Of a stretch of DNA of 9,740 nucleotides, positions 1-7,441 are shown in pieces. A program made the position numbers and the translations under genes. The stretch lies in assembly GCA_902496455.1 (NCBI GenBank), contig CABVAY010000049.1, positions 1-9,740 on the forward strand, written 5' to 3'. Below the pieces are notes generated by a model. The model was not told the origin of the DNA, made no database searches, and was given only the letters and a program-made list of their open reading frames with translations. This DNA is from an uncultured Collinsella sp. Its GTDB lineage: Bacteria > Actinomycetota > Coriobacteriia > Coriobacteriales > Coriobacteriaceae. Each line of letters begins with the position of its first letter. Position 1 is the stretch's first letter.

Positions 1-13
1 GGTGTTTATTAAT

Positions 14-89
14 GGGGGTTTAGCTCAGCTGGGAGAGCGCGGGCTTTGCAAGCCTGAGGTCAGGGGTTCGATCCCCCTAACCTCCACCA
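14..89 (+). tRNA. tRNA-Ala (anticodon TGC)
   Basis: A complete cloverleaf of 76 bases is visible. The acceptor stem GGGGGTT (14-20) pairs with AACCTCC (79-85) with one G-T pair. The D stem is GCTC/GAGC. The anticodon stem at 40-44/52-56 closes a seven-base loop whose anticodon TGC lies at 47-49, and the T arm carries GGTTCGATC. The CCA end is encoded (87-89). It reads GCN alanine codons. It is followed four bases later by tRNA-Ile, and both appear to be cotranscribed from a promoter upstream of the window. Confidence 0.97.
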
Positions 90-93
90 TGAT

Positions 94-170
94 GGACCTG
101 TAGCTCAGTTGGTTAGAGCGTCCGGCTGATAACCGGGAGGTCACAAGTTCGAATCTTGTCAGGTCCACCA
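94..170 (+). tRNA. tRNA-Ile (anticodon GAT)
   Basis: A 77-base cloverleaf. The acceptor stem GGACCTG (94-100) pairs perfectly with CAGGTCC (160-166). The anticodon stem 121-125/133-137 encloses the loop CTGATAA with anticodon GAT at 128-130, and the CCA end is encoded (168-170). It decodes ATC/ATT. Ile and Ala tRNAs often sit in 16S-23S spacers. Here the order is Ala-Ile and a terminator follows at once, so this is a free-standing tRNA operon rather than an rRNA spacer. Confidence 0.97.
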
Positions 171-184
171 TCAAAACTGTGAAG

Positions 185-214
185 AGCCCTGAGGCGTTGC
201 CTCGGGGCTTTTTT
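185..214 (+). terminator. Rho-independent terminator of the tRNA-Ala/tRNA-Ile unit
   Basis: An 11-bp stem AGCCCTGAGGC (185-195) pairs with GCCTCGGGGCT (199-209) with one T-G wobble. The loop is GTT and the stem runs into six T's (209-214). This is a classic intrinsic terminator placed 14 bases after the tRNA-Ile CCA end. Confidence 0.93.
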
Positions 215-242
215 CTTGTCTGCGATAAATCTCATTTTGGTT

Positions 243-272
243 TTGTGTGCTGTGCGAAAGATTGGGTAGTAT
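243..272 (+). promoter_or_regulatory. Possible promoter for the DUF151 gene
   Basis: A weak sigma-70-like pair: TTGTGT (243-248) and TAGTAT (267-272) with an 18-base spacer. It lies between the tRNA terminator and the gene at 330. This is the best match in an AT-richer gap, but the -35 box is poor. Confidence 0.3.
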
Positions 273-329
273 AGCTATTCAATGCGGCAACCCTGCCGCG
301 TGTTAACCGCTACGTACCGGAGGTGTTCC

Positions 330-830
330 ATGGTTCGTGTCGACATAGAGACCATCGTCATGGCCGCCGGTCCCGTGCCATCGCTTATCGTGCTTCGCGA
401 GCGCTGCAGCAAATCGGACTCGCCCGCGCCGTTGCGTTCCCTTTCCATTCAGACTGGTTCGTTTGAGGCTGCTGCCATTAGCCGTGGCATCGATAGTGGC
501 CGCGCCGAGCGCCCGATTACCCATGACCTGCTGCTCGATACTGTTAGCGCCCTGGGCGCCAAGCTCGAGCGCATCGAGATCGTTCGCGCCGAGCCGCCGG
601 TGTTCTACGCGACGATCGTTGTGCTGGTCGATGGCGACGAGCGCAAGATCGACGCCCGCCCCAGTGATGCCATTGCCCTTGCCGTGCGCAGCAATGCTCC
701 CATGTTTGTGGAGGATGACATCATGAATCGCTTGGGCACTGTTTCTACCCATGCCGAGGAAGTTGACGACGAGCAGGAGTTCGAGAAGTTCGACGAGTTC
801 GTCCATACGCTCTCCCCCGATGATTTCTAA
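330..830 (+). CDS. Bifunctional nuclease (BFN/DUF151) domain protein
   Basis: A 166-residue protein with a DUF151/BFN domain across its middle and C-terminal half. The family hallmark is clear: DARPSDAIALAVRSNAPMFV (residues 108-127), preceded by the strand segment FYATIVVLVDG (92-102) and the helix containing ITHDLLLDTVSALGAKLERIEI. Family members are small, usually cytoplasmic proteins. Some plant and Thermotoga members are reported to have nuclease activity, but the role of most bacterial copies is unknown. The C-terminal tail (about 135-166) is strongly acidic. I chose the ATG at 330 because GGAGG (319-323) lies six bases upstream. An in-frame ATG at 282 would add 16 unrelated residues and has no ribosome site. 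It heads a tight three-gene cluster with the membrane protein and the acidic protein downstream. Confidence 0.87.
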   Translation: MVRVDIETIVMAAGPVPSLIVLRERCSKSDSPAPLRSLSIQTGSFEAAAISRGIDSGRAERPITHDLLLDTVSALGAKLERIEIVRAEPPVFYATIVVLVDGDERKIDARPSDAIALAVRSNAPMFVEDDIMNRLGTVSTHAEEVDDEQEFEKFDEFVHTLSPDDF

Positions 831-863
831 ATGCGGGGCGGCCAGGTTGCGGAGCGTTCGCTG

Positions 864-1220
864 ATGGCCGGCGGCATGTCTGCCGAGGCGGCGGCTATCG
901 CGCGTGAAGCCCAGATGCGCTCGGAGGCATCCGAGGCGGCTCGCATTGCCTATGTGACGCAGGCCCGCACGCTTCGTGAACGCCGCGGCTCGTTTATCAA
1001 GATGGTTGTCATCTCCGTCCTTGTCGCGGCAATCTGCTCGCGCCTTCGTGGTACAGTTGCTGCGCTTGGGTTTTCGATCTCTACGGGCCTGGTGATCTGG
1101 GGTGTGGTCGACGCGGTAATGCTGACTAGTCAGATCAAGGTGCTCGACAAGCGCGCGATGGATATGATGCGCGCCCGCGACGCTGCCGCTAAGATCGCCG
1201 CCGAGGCACAGGAACTGTAA
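864..1220 (+). CDS. Small two-helix membrane protein of unknown function
   Basis: I do not recognise a family. The 118-residue protein has an Ala/Glu/Arg-rich helical N-terminus (about 1-43). Two hydrophobic segments (about 44-60 and 64-87) are joined by a short positive SRLRG turn, which suggests a membrane hairpin. The C-terminal helix (88-118) is charged and Ala-rich, so both ends probably face the same side, likely the cytoplasm given the Arg/Lys pattern. The start is uncertain. An in-frame ATG at 831 abuts the TAA of the preceding gene but has no ribosome site. The ATG at 864 has GGAG at 851-854 with a nine-base spacer and is preferred. The gap of 33 bases to the gene before and 30 to the gene after suggests cotranscription. 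Confidence 0.68.
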   Translation: MAGGMSAEAAAIAREAQMRSEASEAARIAYVTQARTLRERRGSFIKMVVISVLVAAICSRLRGTVAALGFSISTGLVIWGVVDAVMLTSQIKVLDKRAMDMMRARDAAAKIAAEAQEL

Positions 1221-1250
1221 CGACGCCGGACTCGATGGGAAGGTCTAAAG

Positions 1251-1700
1251 ATGGCACAGGATATGCAGGACGCCGGTAACGTCTCCGCCGAGCTCGACGC
1301 CATGGTGTGCGATTTGATCGGCGCCTTCTTGGACGACCTGGCCGCGGGCGAGAACCCGGGCGTGGTCGTGGCAATCGAGGACGCTGCTTCCAACCGATAT
1401 CTGGCGGCGCTCGACGAGGACGGCGAAGAGGCGTGCCTGGAGGCGGCCACCAACTTTATCTCCGAGCACAAGATGGGCCTTAAGGACGAGGGCCTGGGCC
1501 GCATCGCCCGTTACGCCATCGGCTACACCGGTTGTGTCGAGATCGATGGCGGCTACCATGACGCCCTGCTCGTGAGCTTCTTCGAAACCACGCTCGAGAG
1601 CGGTTTTTCGGCATATGTGCTGTATGAGGGCATGGGCGCCGGCGATGGTTTTATGTGGAGCGACCCTGAACCTGCAGGTGAGGAAACCCCTCTCATCTAA
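1251..1700 (+). CDS. Conserved-looking acidic protein of unknown function
   Basis: A 149-residue soluble protein with no signal peptide or membrane segment and no family I recognise. It is rich in Asp/Glu and small residues. It begins with a predicted helix (SAELDAMVCDLIGAFLDDLAAG), followed by strand-like stretches (VVVAIEDA, ALLVSFFETTL, FSAYVLYEGM). The C-terminus is GFMWSDPEPAGEETPLI. A strong ribosome site GGGAAGG (1237-1243) lies seven bases before the ATG, which supports a real gene and this start. It is the last gene of the cluster that begins with the DUF151 protein and precedes typA by 117 bases. Long reverse-strand frames run across this stretch but lack coding character. Confidence 0.72.
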   Translation: MAQDMQDAGNVSAELDAMVCDLIGAFLDDLAAGENPGVVVAIEDAASNRYLAALDEDGEEACLEAATNFISEHKMGLKDEGLGRIARYAIGYTGCVEIDGGYHDALLVSFFETTLESGFSAYVLYEGMGAGDGFMWSDPEPAGEETPLI

Positions 1701-1742
1701 AATCGCTAAAATAAACGAGTTTTCGGTAAAAGGCTCAATATT

Positions 1743-1770
1743 CCCGCTGAGCGTTGTATCGCTGGGCGGG
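1743..1770 (+). promoter_or_regulatory. Hairpin in the typA leader
   Basis: CCCGCTGAGCG (1743-1753) and CGCTGGGCGGG (1760-1770) form an 11-position stem with one G-G mismatch and one T-G wobble, closing a six-base loop TTGTAT. No T tract follows, so it is not a standard terminator. It ends 47 bases before the typA start and could be a leader structure, an attenuator element or a weak terminator of the upstream cluster. I see no convincing -35/-10 pair nearby. Confidence 0.4.
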
Positions 1771-1817
1771 CCGCATACGCGTGCCGTTTGTATATGGATA
1801 GAAGATAGGGGAACTAC

Positions 1818-3656
<1,839 letters not shown>

Positions 3657-3683
3657 GCGCTGGGCTTTATAGCGTCTAACAAG

Positions 3684-3718
3684 AAAGGGCGTCGACCGCA
3701 ATGGTCGGCGCCCTTTTT
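3684..3718. terminator. Bidirectional terminator between typA and the convergent gene
   Basis: A 14-bp stem: AAAGGGCGTCGACC (3684-3697) pairs with GGTCGGCGCCCTTT (3703-3716) with one T-G wobble and the loop GCAAT. On the + strand it ends in five T's (3714-3718). On the - strand the complement continues as TTTCTTG, a weaker U tract, so it can serve both convergent genes. Confidence 0.9.
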
Positions 3719-3745
3719 GTGCACAGGGACTGAGCTGGTCTGCAT

Positions 3746-3776
3746 CACCACAAAGGGGCCTGGCCCCTTTGTGGTG
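3746..3776. repeat. REP-like perfect palindrome
   Basis: CACCACAAAGGGGCC (3746-3760), one central T (3761), then its exact reverse complement (3762-3776). This is a 15-bp perfect inverted repeat. It lies between the typA terminator and the stop of the convergent gene (3785-3787). No T tract follows on either strand, so it is not a simple terminator. The AAAGGGGCC/GGCCCCTTT core resembles dispersed REP-type palindromes in many bacterial genomes. Whether it is dispersed here cannot be judged from one copy. Confidence 0.7.
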
Positions 3777-3784
3777 GTTGGCGG

Positions 3785-4930
3785 CTAAGCGGTGGGGAGT
3801 TCTGGCGTGTTAGCCGGCTGCTGCGGCTTGAGGCGGGCGTTGCGCCAGATGATCTGGATGATGTAGCCGAGCATAAAGACAAAGGCCACTCCGCTGATGA
3901 AGCCGCCTACGAGGGGAAGCCCTGTGAGGGCGCCTGCGGCGATGCCACCCACGGCTGCCATGGCGTAGCGGTTTTGGCTGTGTCCGACCATGCGGGCGAT
4001 CGCGCACCCCGCAAAGGCGCTCGACACCAATGCGATGCCGATAACGCCGCACATGAGGGCTCCGGCAAGCGATAGACCAGCGATGGAGATAATCAGCAGT
4101 AGGACGGCGGGGGCGATAGCAATCGTGCCCAGAAGACCGCTCACCCACAGGGGCGTGGGGCGCTGGTGGAGCATGCCGGCGGCGCTGGCGGTCGCGCGCG
4201 GAAAGACGAGCTCGAGTAGCAGGGCGACAAAGCAGGTGGAAAGCGCCGCGGCGACGGTGCCGCCGATGACATCGTTAACGGTGGAAGTATCCTCGTTTTC
4301 GGTGCGGTCGATCTTGAGCGCGCCTACCTCGGCTCCTGCGGCACGCTCGGGGTCCTCGGAGACGTGCGCGTTCACGGTGCCGGTAATGCGGGCATTCTTG
4401 CCCAAGACGAGCTTATCGGCCCAAACCTCGACATCGCCCTCGACGGTGCCGTCGATGGTCACCGTATCGCCCGCGAGCGCTGCCGACTTGGTGGAGCCTC
4501 GCAGGGCAACCGTCTCGCCCATCGCGTAAAAACAGTTGGCGGTGCTGCCGGCGTTGAGAACAACGTGCTGGCCAGCGACGGTCACGCTGCCATCAACCGT
4601 GGTCTTGGCAATGTCGATGGTGCGTGCCGCCAGACGGACGGCGCCGCCCACTGTGCAGTCGCGAATTGAGAGGGTATCGCCCGCGGCGATGACATCACGG
4701 TCAATGGACGCATCGTCCAAGTTGAGGGCCTGACCTGCCCAGTACAGGTCACCTTCGATGCCGGACGGATTGGCATCATCGTCGGTCGTAAGTACGTTTC
4801 CTGCGGTGTCCGTGCCGGCGAACGACGCCGTGGGAAGTGCGATGAGCGCTAACGCGATGAGCGCGAACAGGATGGTGATGCGGCCCCATGCTTTACGGCG
4901 CTGGGTCGACGGGAATTGATTGCAGGGCAT
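3785..4930 (-). CDS. Bactofilin-like protein with signal peptide and C-terminal membrane domain
   Basis: A 381-residue exported protein. Residues 1-38 form a signal peptide (RRK n-region, hydrophobic core 18-33, likely cleavage after PTASFA). Residues about 58-186 are short repeating strands of the bactofilin/polymer-forming type, for example DVIAAGDTLSIRDCTVGGAV, VTVAGQHVVL and VEGDVEVWADKLVL; such domains fold as a right-handed beta-helix. A linker (187-218) leads to a membrane domain: one helix at about 221-243 and further helices in 261-315 and 323-362. A short Pro-rich cytoplasmic-looking tail ends it. The start at 4930 has AAGGA (complement of 4937-4941) six bases upstream; an ATG at 4978 would add 16 residues before the signal peptide. 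Classical bactofilins are cytoplasmic scaffolds, so an exported version is unusual. Its function is unknown, and a cell-envelope role is an inference. Confidence 0.82.
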   Translation of the reverse strand: MPCNQFPSTQRRKAWGRITILFALIALALIALPTASFAGTDTAGNVLTTDDDANPSGIEGDLYWAGQALNLDDASIDRDVIAAGDTLSIRDCTVGGAVRLAARTIDIAKTTVDGSVTVAGQHVVLNAGSTANCFYAMGETVALRGSTKSAALAGDTVTIDGTVEGDVEVWADKLVLGKNARITGTVNAHVSEDPERAAGAEVGALKIDRTENEDTSTVNDVIGGTVAAALSTCFVALLLELVFPRATASAAGMLHQRPTPLWVSGLLGTIAIAPAVLLLIISIAGLSLAGALMCGVIGIALVSSAFAGCAIARMVGHSQNRYAMAAVGGIAAGALTGLPLVGGFISGVAFVFMLGYIIQIIWRNARLKPQQPANTPELPTA

Positions 4931-5036
4931 AGTGAATCCTTCGTCAGATGCTCGATATGCACCTAACAGGGTACCCAACGCACGGGCGCTCTAAAAGAAC
5001 CTCTCGGTTGCATTTCGAAGGATGGGCCCGCGCCAC

Positions 5037-5726
5037 CTATTTTTTGCGGTGCAAAAAGCGTGCGATGTCTTCTTCGGTGGGGCTTTTGATGTCAAAGCGC
5101 AGCGAGAGCCAGCGCAGACCCATGGTCACGACAACGCATACGACCAGCGCGGCGACATTGCTCATGATGCCGCTCATAACGAGACACACATAGCTTGTCG
5201 ATCCGGCGATGGCGGCGATGGCATAAAAGTTAGTACGTTGGAAAATGCCCGGAACCACGCCCATAAAGCCGTCGCGCAACATGCCGCCGCCCACCGCGGT
5301 GAAAAAGCCCATCATGATGCACACCGCCGGCGCAAAGCCGTAGACCAGTGCCTTGTCCGCGCCGGTTGCGGCATAGATGCCGACCGAGATGATGTCGAGC
5401 AGGGGAATGAGTTTTTCGGGCTTGTCGACGATTGCCGGGAAAATGTAGATGATGGCTGCCGTGGCGATGGAAAGCGGCAGTGCCATCGGCTGGTTGAGGA
5501 TGTAGACGTTGCCTACCTGCAGCGTCATATCGCGCAAAAGACCGCCGCCCAGACCGCAGACCACCGCGAGCGCAACTGCACCCACCAGGTCGAGTTTGTG
5601 CTCGCGCGCAACCAGCACACCCGAGATCGATGCAGCGACAACAGCGAACATCTCGAGCCAAAACGGAATAGCGACCATGGCATCCGAGGCATGTGAGGTA
5701 ACGGTTATGGCGGCGGCGACGGGCAA
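5037..5726 (-). CDS. UPF0126 / TRIC-type membrane protein
   Basis: A 229-residue inner-membrane protein with about seven hydrophobic segments, the usual length for UPF0126. The two family repeats are visible: GLGGGLLRD (58-66) and AVGGGMLRD (144-152). These Gly-rich kinks with R-D belong to the internally duplicated three-helix units of the prokaryotic TRIC (trimeric intracellular cation channel) homologues, some of which conduct K+ or Na+; the substrate here is not known. The start codon is TTG (complement of 5724-5726). It is supported by AAAGGA seven bases upstream. The first ATG, at codon 17, would remove part of the N-terminus and lacks a comparable site. The gene lies 106 bases upstream of the bactofilin-like gene on the same strand. 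No clear terminator separates them. Confidence 0.88.
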   Translation of the reverse strand: MPVAAAITVTSHASDAMVAIPFWLEMFAVVAASISGVLVAREHKLDLVGAVALAVVCGLGGGLLRDMTLQVGNVYILNQPMALPLSIATAAIIYIFPAIVDKPEKLIPLLDIISVGIYAATGADKALVYGFAPAVCIMMGFFTAVGGGMLRDGFMGVVPGIFQRTNFYAIAAIAGSTSYVCLVMSGIMSNVAALVVCVVVTMGLRWLSLRFDIKSPTEEDIARFLHRKK

Positions 5727-5833
5727 GATGGGGTCCTTTGGATTGTGGGTTTAGACAATGCCCGTACATAGTACATGTTCGGCGCCGATTGCGATCCTAT
5801 TGCTCGGCAAACGGTCGGGACTGGATGCTGACA

Positions 5834-5852
5834 TGGCATTGCTGGAATGCCA
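5834..5852. repeat. Short perfect inverted repeat
   Basis: TGGCATT (5834-5840) and AATGCCA (5846-5852) form a 7-bp stem with the loop GCTGG. It lies nine bases before the 78-bp hairpin repeat, in the gap upstream of the TRIC-type gene. Its function is unknown; it may be a regulator site or part of the repeat's flank. Confidence 0.45.
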
Positions 5853-5860
5853 GGGATCCA

Positions 5861-5938
5861 AAACATGTACGTCACCCTCCAAAAACGGCATTTTTCGACA
5901 TCTTTGGAGGCGGACGTACATGTTTGGATTGAGCTCAC
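5861..5938 (+). repeat. Left copy of the 78-bp hairpin repeat
   Basis: This 78-base unit recurs in inverted orientation at 7049-7126 with 72 of 78 bases identical. The copy is itself palindromic. AAACATGTACGTC (5861-5873) pairs perfectly with GACGTACATGTTT (5913-5925). After a two-base mismatch, CCTCCAAA (5876-5883) pairs with TTTGGAGG (5903-5910), leaving a loop of about 19 bases. A single bulged A lets the stem extend outward through CC/GG. It sits between the divergent TRIC-type gene and the nuclease gene. Confidence 0.9.
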
Positions 5939-6030
5939 AGCATGAGTGAGTTGATTTACTCACATCCGGTATATTTCCCCACTTCAACGGACATAAGAGT
6001 TGGATACCGGCTCAGAGCGAGAGGCCCTCA

Positions 6031-7038
6031 ATGGATACCCCTGTTCTCATTTCGCATAAAACCGCATGGCTTGTCCATCATGCACCCCAGAATTTGGTTC
6101 AGTCTCTTGCGCGGCACGACTACCAGATAGGCGCACAAGGCATCTCCACCCAGCAACGTGTTGCACGCATACGACAGGCTCTTACCGACTGCGGCATTCC
6201 GTTCGATTTGCTTAAGACTATCGATATCGCGGTTGTATTCGAATTCGAGCGAATTCGTACCAAAGGCGTCGTTTGTCACATTCTTGGACAAAATCTTCCC
6301 TACGAGCATATTAACGAGTTGACGCCCGGAATCTTCATCACCGACGAAGCCTTCACCTTTGTGCTCGCTGCCGAGTGGATGGATAGGATCGAATATCTCG
6401 AATATGGCTATGAAGTTTGCGGCGATTATCGCATGAGGCTCAATCCCGCCGACCCTTATACCGGGCAACCAGCCACTACCTCCAAGGATGAAATAACCAA
6501 ACTGCTCGATCGGCACCCCGGCAAACCCGGTGCCACACGTGCACGGCTCGCGCTCAGGCACATCTACGATCACTCGGCCTCGCCTATGGAGACCGCTTCG
6601 GCAATCGCCCTCTCGCTCCCAACAAGCGAAGGCGGCGTTGGTATCCGAGGTATCGAACTCAACAAACCGCTCGAGATCCCTCAACGTCTCTGGCATTGCA
6701 CAAAAGCCCGAACACTCAAAATCGATGCCCTCATTACCTATAAGCGCAGGGAGCTCGGTATCGAATATAAGGGCGGTTTTCACGATGAGTTCGAGCGCAA
6801 GGGGGCAGATGCGGAACGAGAGGCCGTTCTCTCCCAAATGGGATATCGAATCGTTACGCTCACTTCGGCTCAGTTCGGCAGCCAGCTCGCCTTTCACCGC
6901 GCCATGAACAACATTCGCGAAGCACTCGGCATGCCTCGCTGTACCGACACCGGGTACCAGCGAGAGCAAAACGAACTACGCAAGGCGCTTATCCGCAACT
7001 GGAAGGGCATGCGAGACGAAGAGGCACCTTCCGAATAG
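6031..7038 (+). CDS. DUF559/Vsr-like nuclease with AbiEi-like N-terminal region
   Basis: A 335-residue soluble protein. The C-terminal half is a Vsr/DUF559-type PD-(D/E)XK nuclease fold. SPMET (184-188) supplies an upstream Glu187. KIDALITYKRRELGIEYKGG (230-249) supplies Asp232 and the Glu245-x-Lys247 pair. H251, the acidic helix and GYRIVTLTSAQF (271-282) complete the family pattern. The N-terminal half (SHKTAWLVHH, KGVVCHILGQNLP, PGIFITDEAFTFVLAAEWM, LEYGYEVCGDYR) resembles proteins labelled AbiEi-like or DUF559 in actinobacteria. No partner toxin (AbiEii-type nucleotidyltransferase) is present, so it stands alone. The ATG has GAGAGG (6019-6024) six bases upstream. Composition differs from its neighbours: the line starting at 6301 has 29 G+C in 60, against 44 in 60 at 2101 in typA. 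It is framed by inverted 78-bp repeats, which suggests acquisition. Its substrate and biological role are unknown. Confidence 0.75.
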   Translation: MDTPVLISHKTAWLVHHAPQNLVQSLARHDYQIGAQGISTQQRVARIRQALTDCGIPFDLLKTIDIAVVFEFERIRTKGVVCHILGQNLPYEHINELTPGIFITDEAFTFVLAAEWMDRIEYLEYGYEVCGDYRMRLNPADPYTGQPATTSKDEITKLLDRHPGKPGATRARLALRHIYDHSASPMETASAIALSLPTSEGGVGIRGIELNKPLEIPQRLWHCTKARTLKIDALITYKRRELGIEYKGGFHDEFERKGADAEREAVLSQMGYRIVTLTSAQFGSQLAFHRAMNNIREALGMPRCTDTGYQREQNELRKALIRNWKGMRDEEAPSE

Positions 7039-7048
7039 TGCCACTCCC

Positions 7049-7126
7049 GTGAACTCAATCCAAACGTGTACGTCAGCCTTCAAAGATGTCGAAAAATGTC
7101 GGTTTTGGAGGGTGACGTACATGTTT
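7049..7126 (-). repeat. Right copy of the 78-bp hairpin repeat
   Basis: The inverted counterpart of 5861-5938 begins 10 bases after the nuclease stop codon. Its own stem is longer: 7059-7085 pairs with 7103-7129 with one mismatch (G7076/G7112) and several G-T wobbles. The loop region contains ATGTCG twice (7086-7091 and 7096-7101) separated by AAAA. No T tract follows, so it is not a textbook terminator, although a hairpin this long could still stop or protect transcripts of the nuclease gene. Confidence 0.9.
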
Positions 7127-7160
7127 GGGGAAGCGTGGGATCGAGACGTATTTCGATAAC

Positions 7161-7184
7161 AAAAAAGCCCCATTGCTGGGGCTC
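7161..7184 (-). terminator. Terminator after tRNA-Ser(CGA)
   Basis: Read on the - strand, AGCCCC, the loop AGCAAT and GGGGCT are followed by a run of six T's (complement of 7161-7166). It lies 12 bases past the encoded CCA of tRNA-Ser(CGA). Confidence 0.9.
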
Positions 7185-7195
7185 ATACCATCTAA

Positions 7196-7286
7196 TGGCG
7201 GAGGAGGAGGGATTCGAACCCTCGTGACCTTATACAGGCCAAACGGTTTTCGAGACCGCCGCATTCAACCACTCTGCCACCCCTCC
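7196..7286 (-). tRNA. tRNA-Ser (anticodon CGA)
   Basis: A 91-base class II tRNA with a long variable arm (GGCCTGTATAAGGTC). The acceptor stem GGAGGGG (7286-7280) pairs with CTCCTCC (7206-7200) with one G-T, the discriminator is G, and CCA is encoded at 7198-7196. The loop CTCGAAA gives anticodon CGA (complement of 7250-7252), reading TCG. The T arm has GGTTCGAATC. Confidence 0.96.
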
Positions 7287-7295
7287 GCGTGGGGT

Positions 7296-7326
7296 AAAAA
7301 CAAAGCAGGCTCGAAGGCCTGCTTTG
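7296..7326 (-). terminator. Terminator between the two tRNA-Ser genes
   Basis: A 10-bp perfect stem at 7301-7310/7317-7326 with a six-base loop. On the - strand it is followed by TTTTT (complement of 7296-7300). It ends tRNA-Ser(GGA), so tRNA-Ser(CGA) must rely on read-through or on a promoter within about 15 bases. I do not see a clear one. Confidence 0.88.
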
Positions 7327-7334
7327 GAATTAAC

Positions 7335-7425
7335 TGGCGGAGAGTCAGGGATTTGAACCCTGGAGACGCTTTTGACGCCTACACGATTTCCAATCGTGCT
7401 CCTTCGGCCACTCGGACAACTCTCC
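7335..7425 (-). tRNA. tRNA-Ser (anticodon GGA)
   Basis: A 91-base class II tRNA. The acceptor stem GGAGAGT (7425-7419) pairs perfectly with ACTCTCC (7345-7339), the discriminator is G, and CCA is encoded at 7337-7335. The loop TTGGAAA gives anticodon GGA (complement of 7389-7391), reading TCC and TCT. The long variable arm (AGGCGTCAAAAGCGTCT) is typical of tRNA-Ser. Confidence 0.96.
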
Positions 7426-7441
7426 GTTAAATGCGAAAGTC

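Noticed and set aside
14..170. tRNA-Ala/tRNA-Ile as the spacer of an rRNA operon
   Set aside because: The order is reversed from the usual Ile-Ala, and a strong terminator follows at 185-214 with no 23S sequence.
5022..5696. Open frame on the + strand opposite the TRIC-type gene
   Set aside because: The translation is rich in His, Asp and Arg without domains, while the - strand frame has clear UPF0126 motifs.
5764..5778. GTACATAGTACATGT as a third, degenerate copy of the hairpin repeat
   Set aside because: Only the GTACATG word is shared with the repeat arms; the rest does not align, and short GTAC palindromes arise by chance.
5738..5987. Several short open frames across the left hairpin repeat
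   Set aside because: They read through the palindrome on both strands, have no ribosome sites and repeat the same peptide in each copy, as expected of a translated repeat.
7073..7264. Short - strand frames over the right repeat and tRNA-Ser(CGA)
   Set aside because: They overlap a tRNA gene and the repeat; apparent coding is a by-product.
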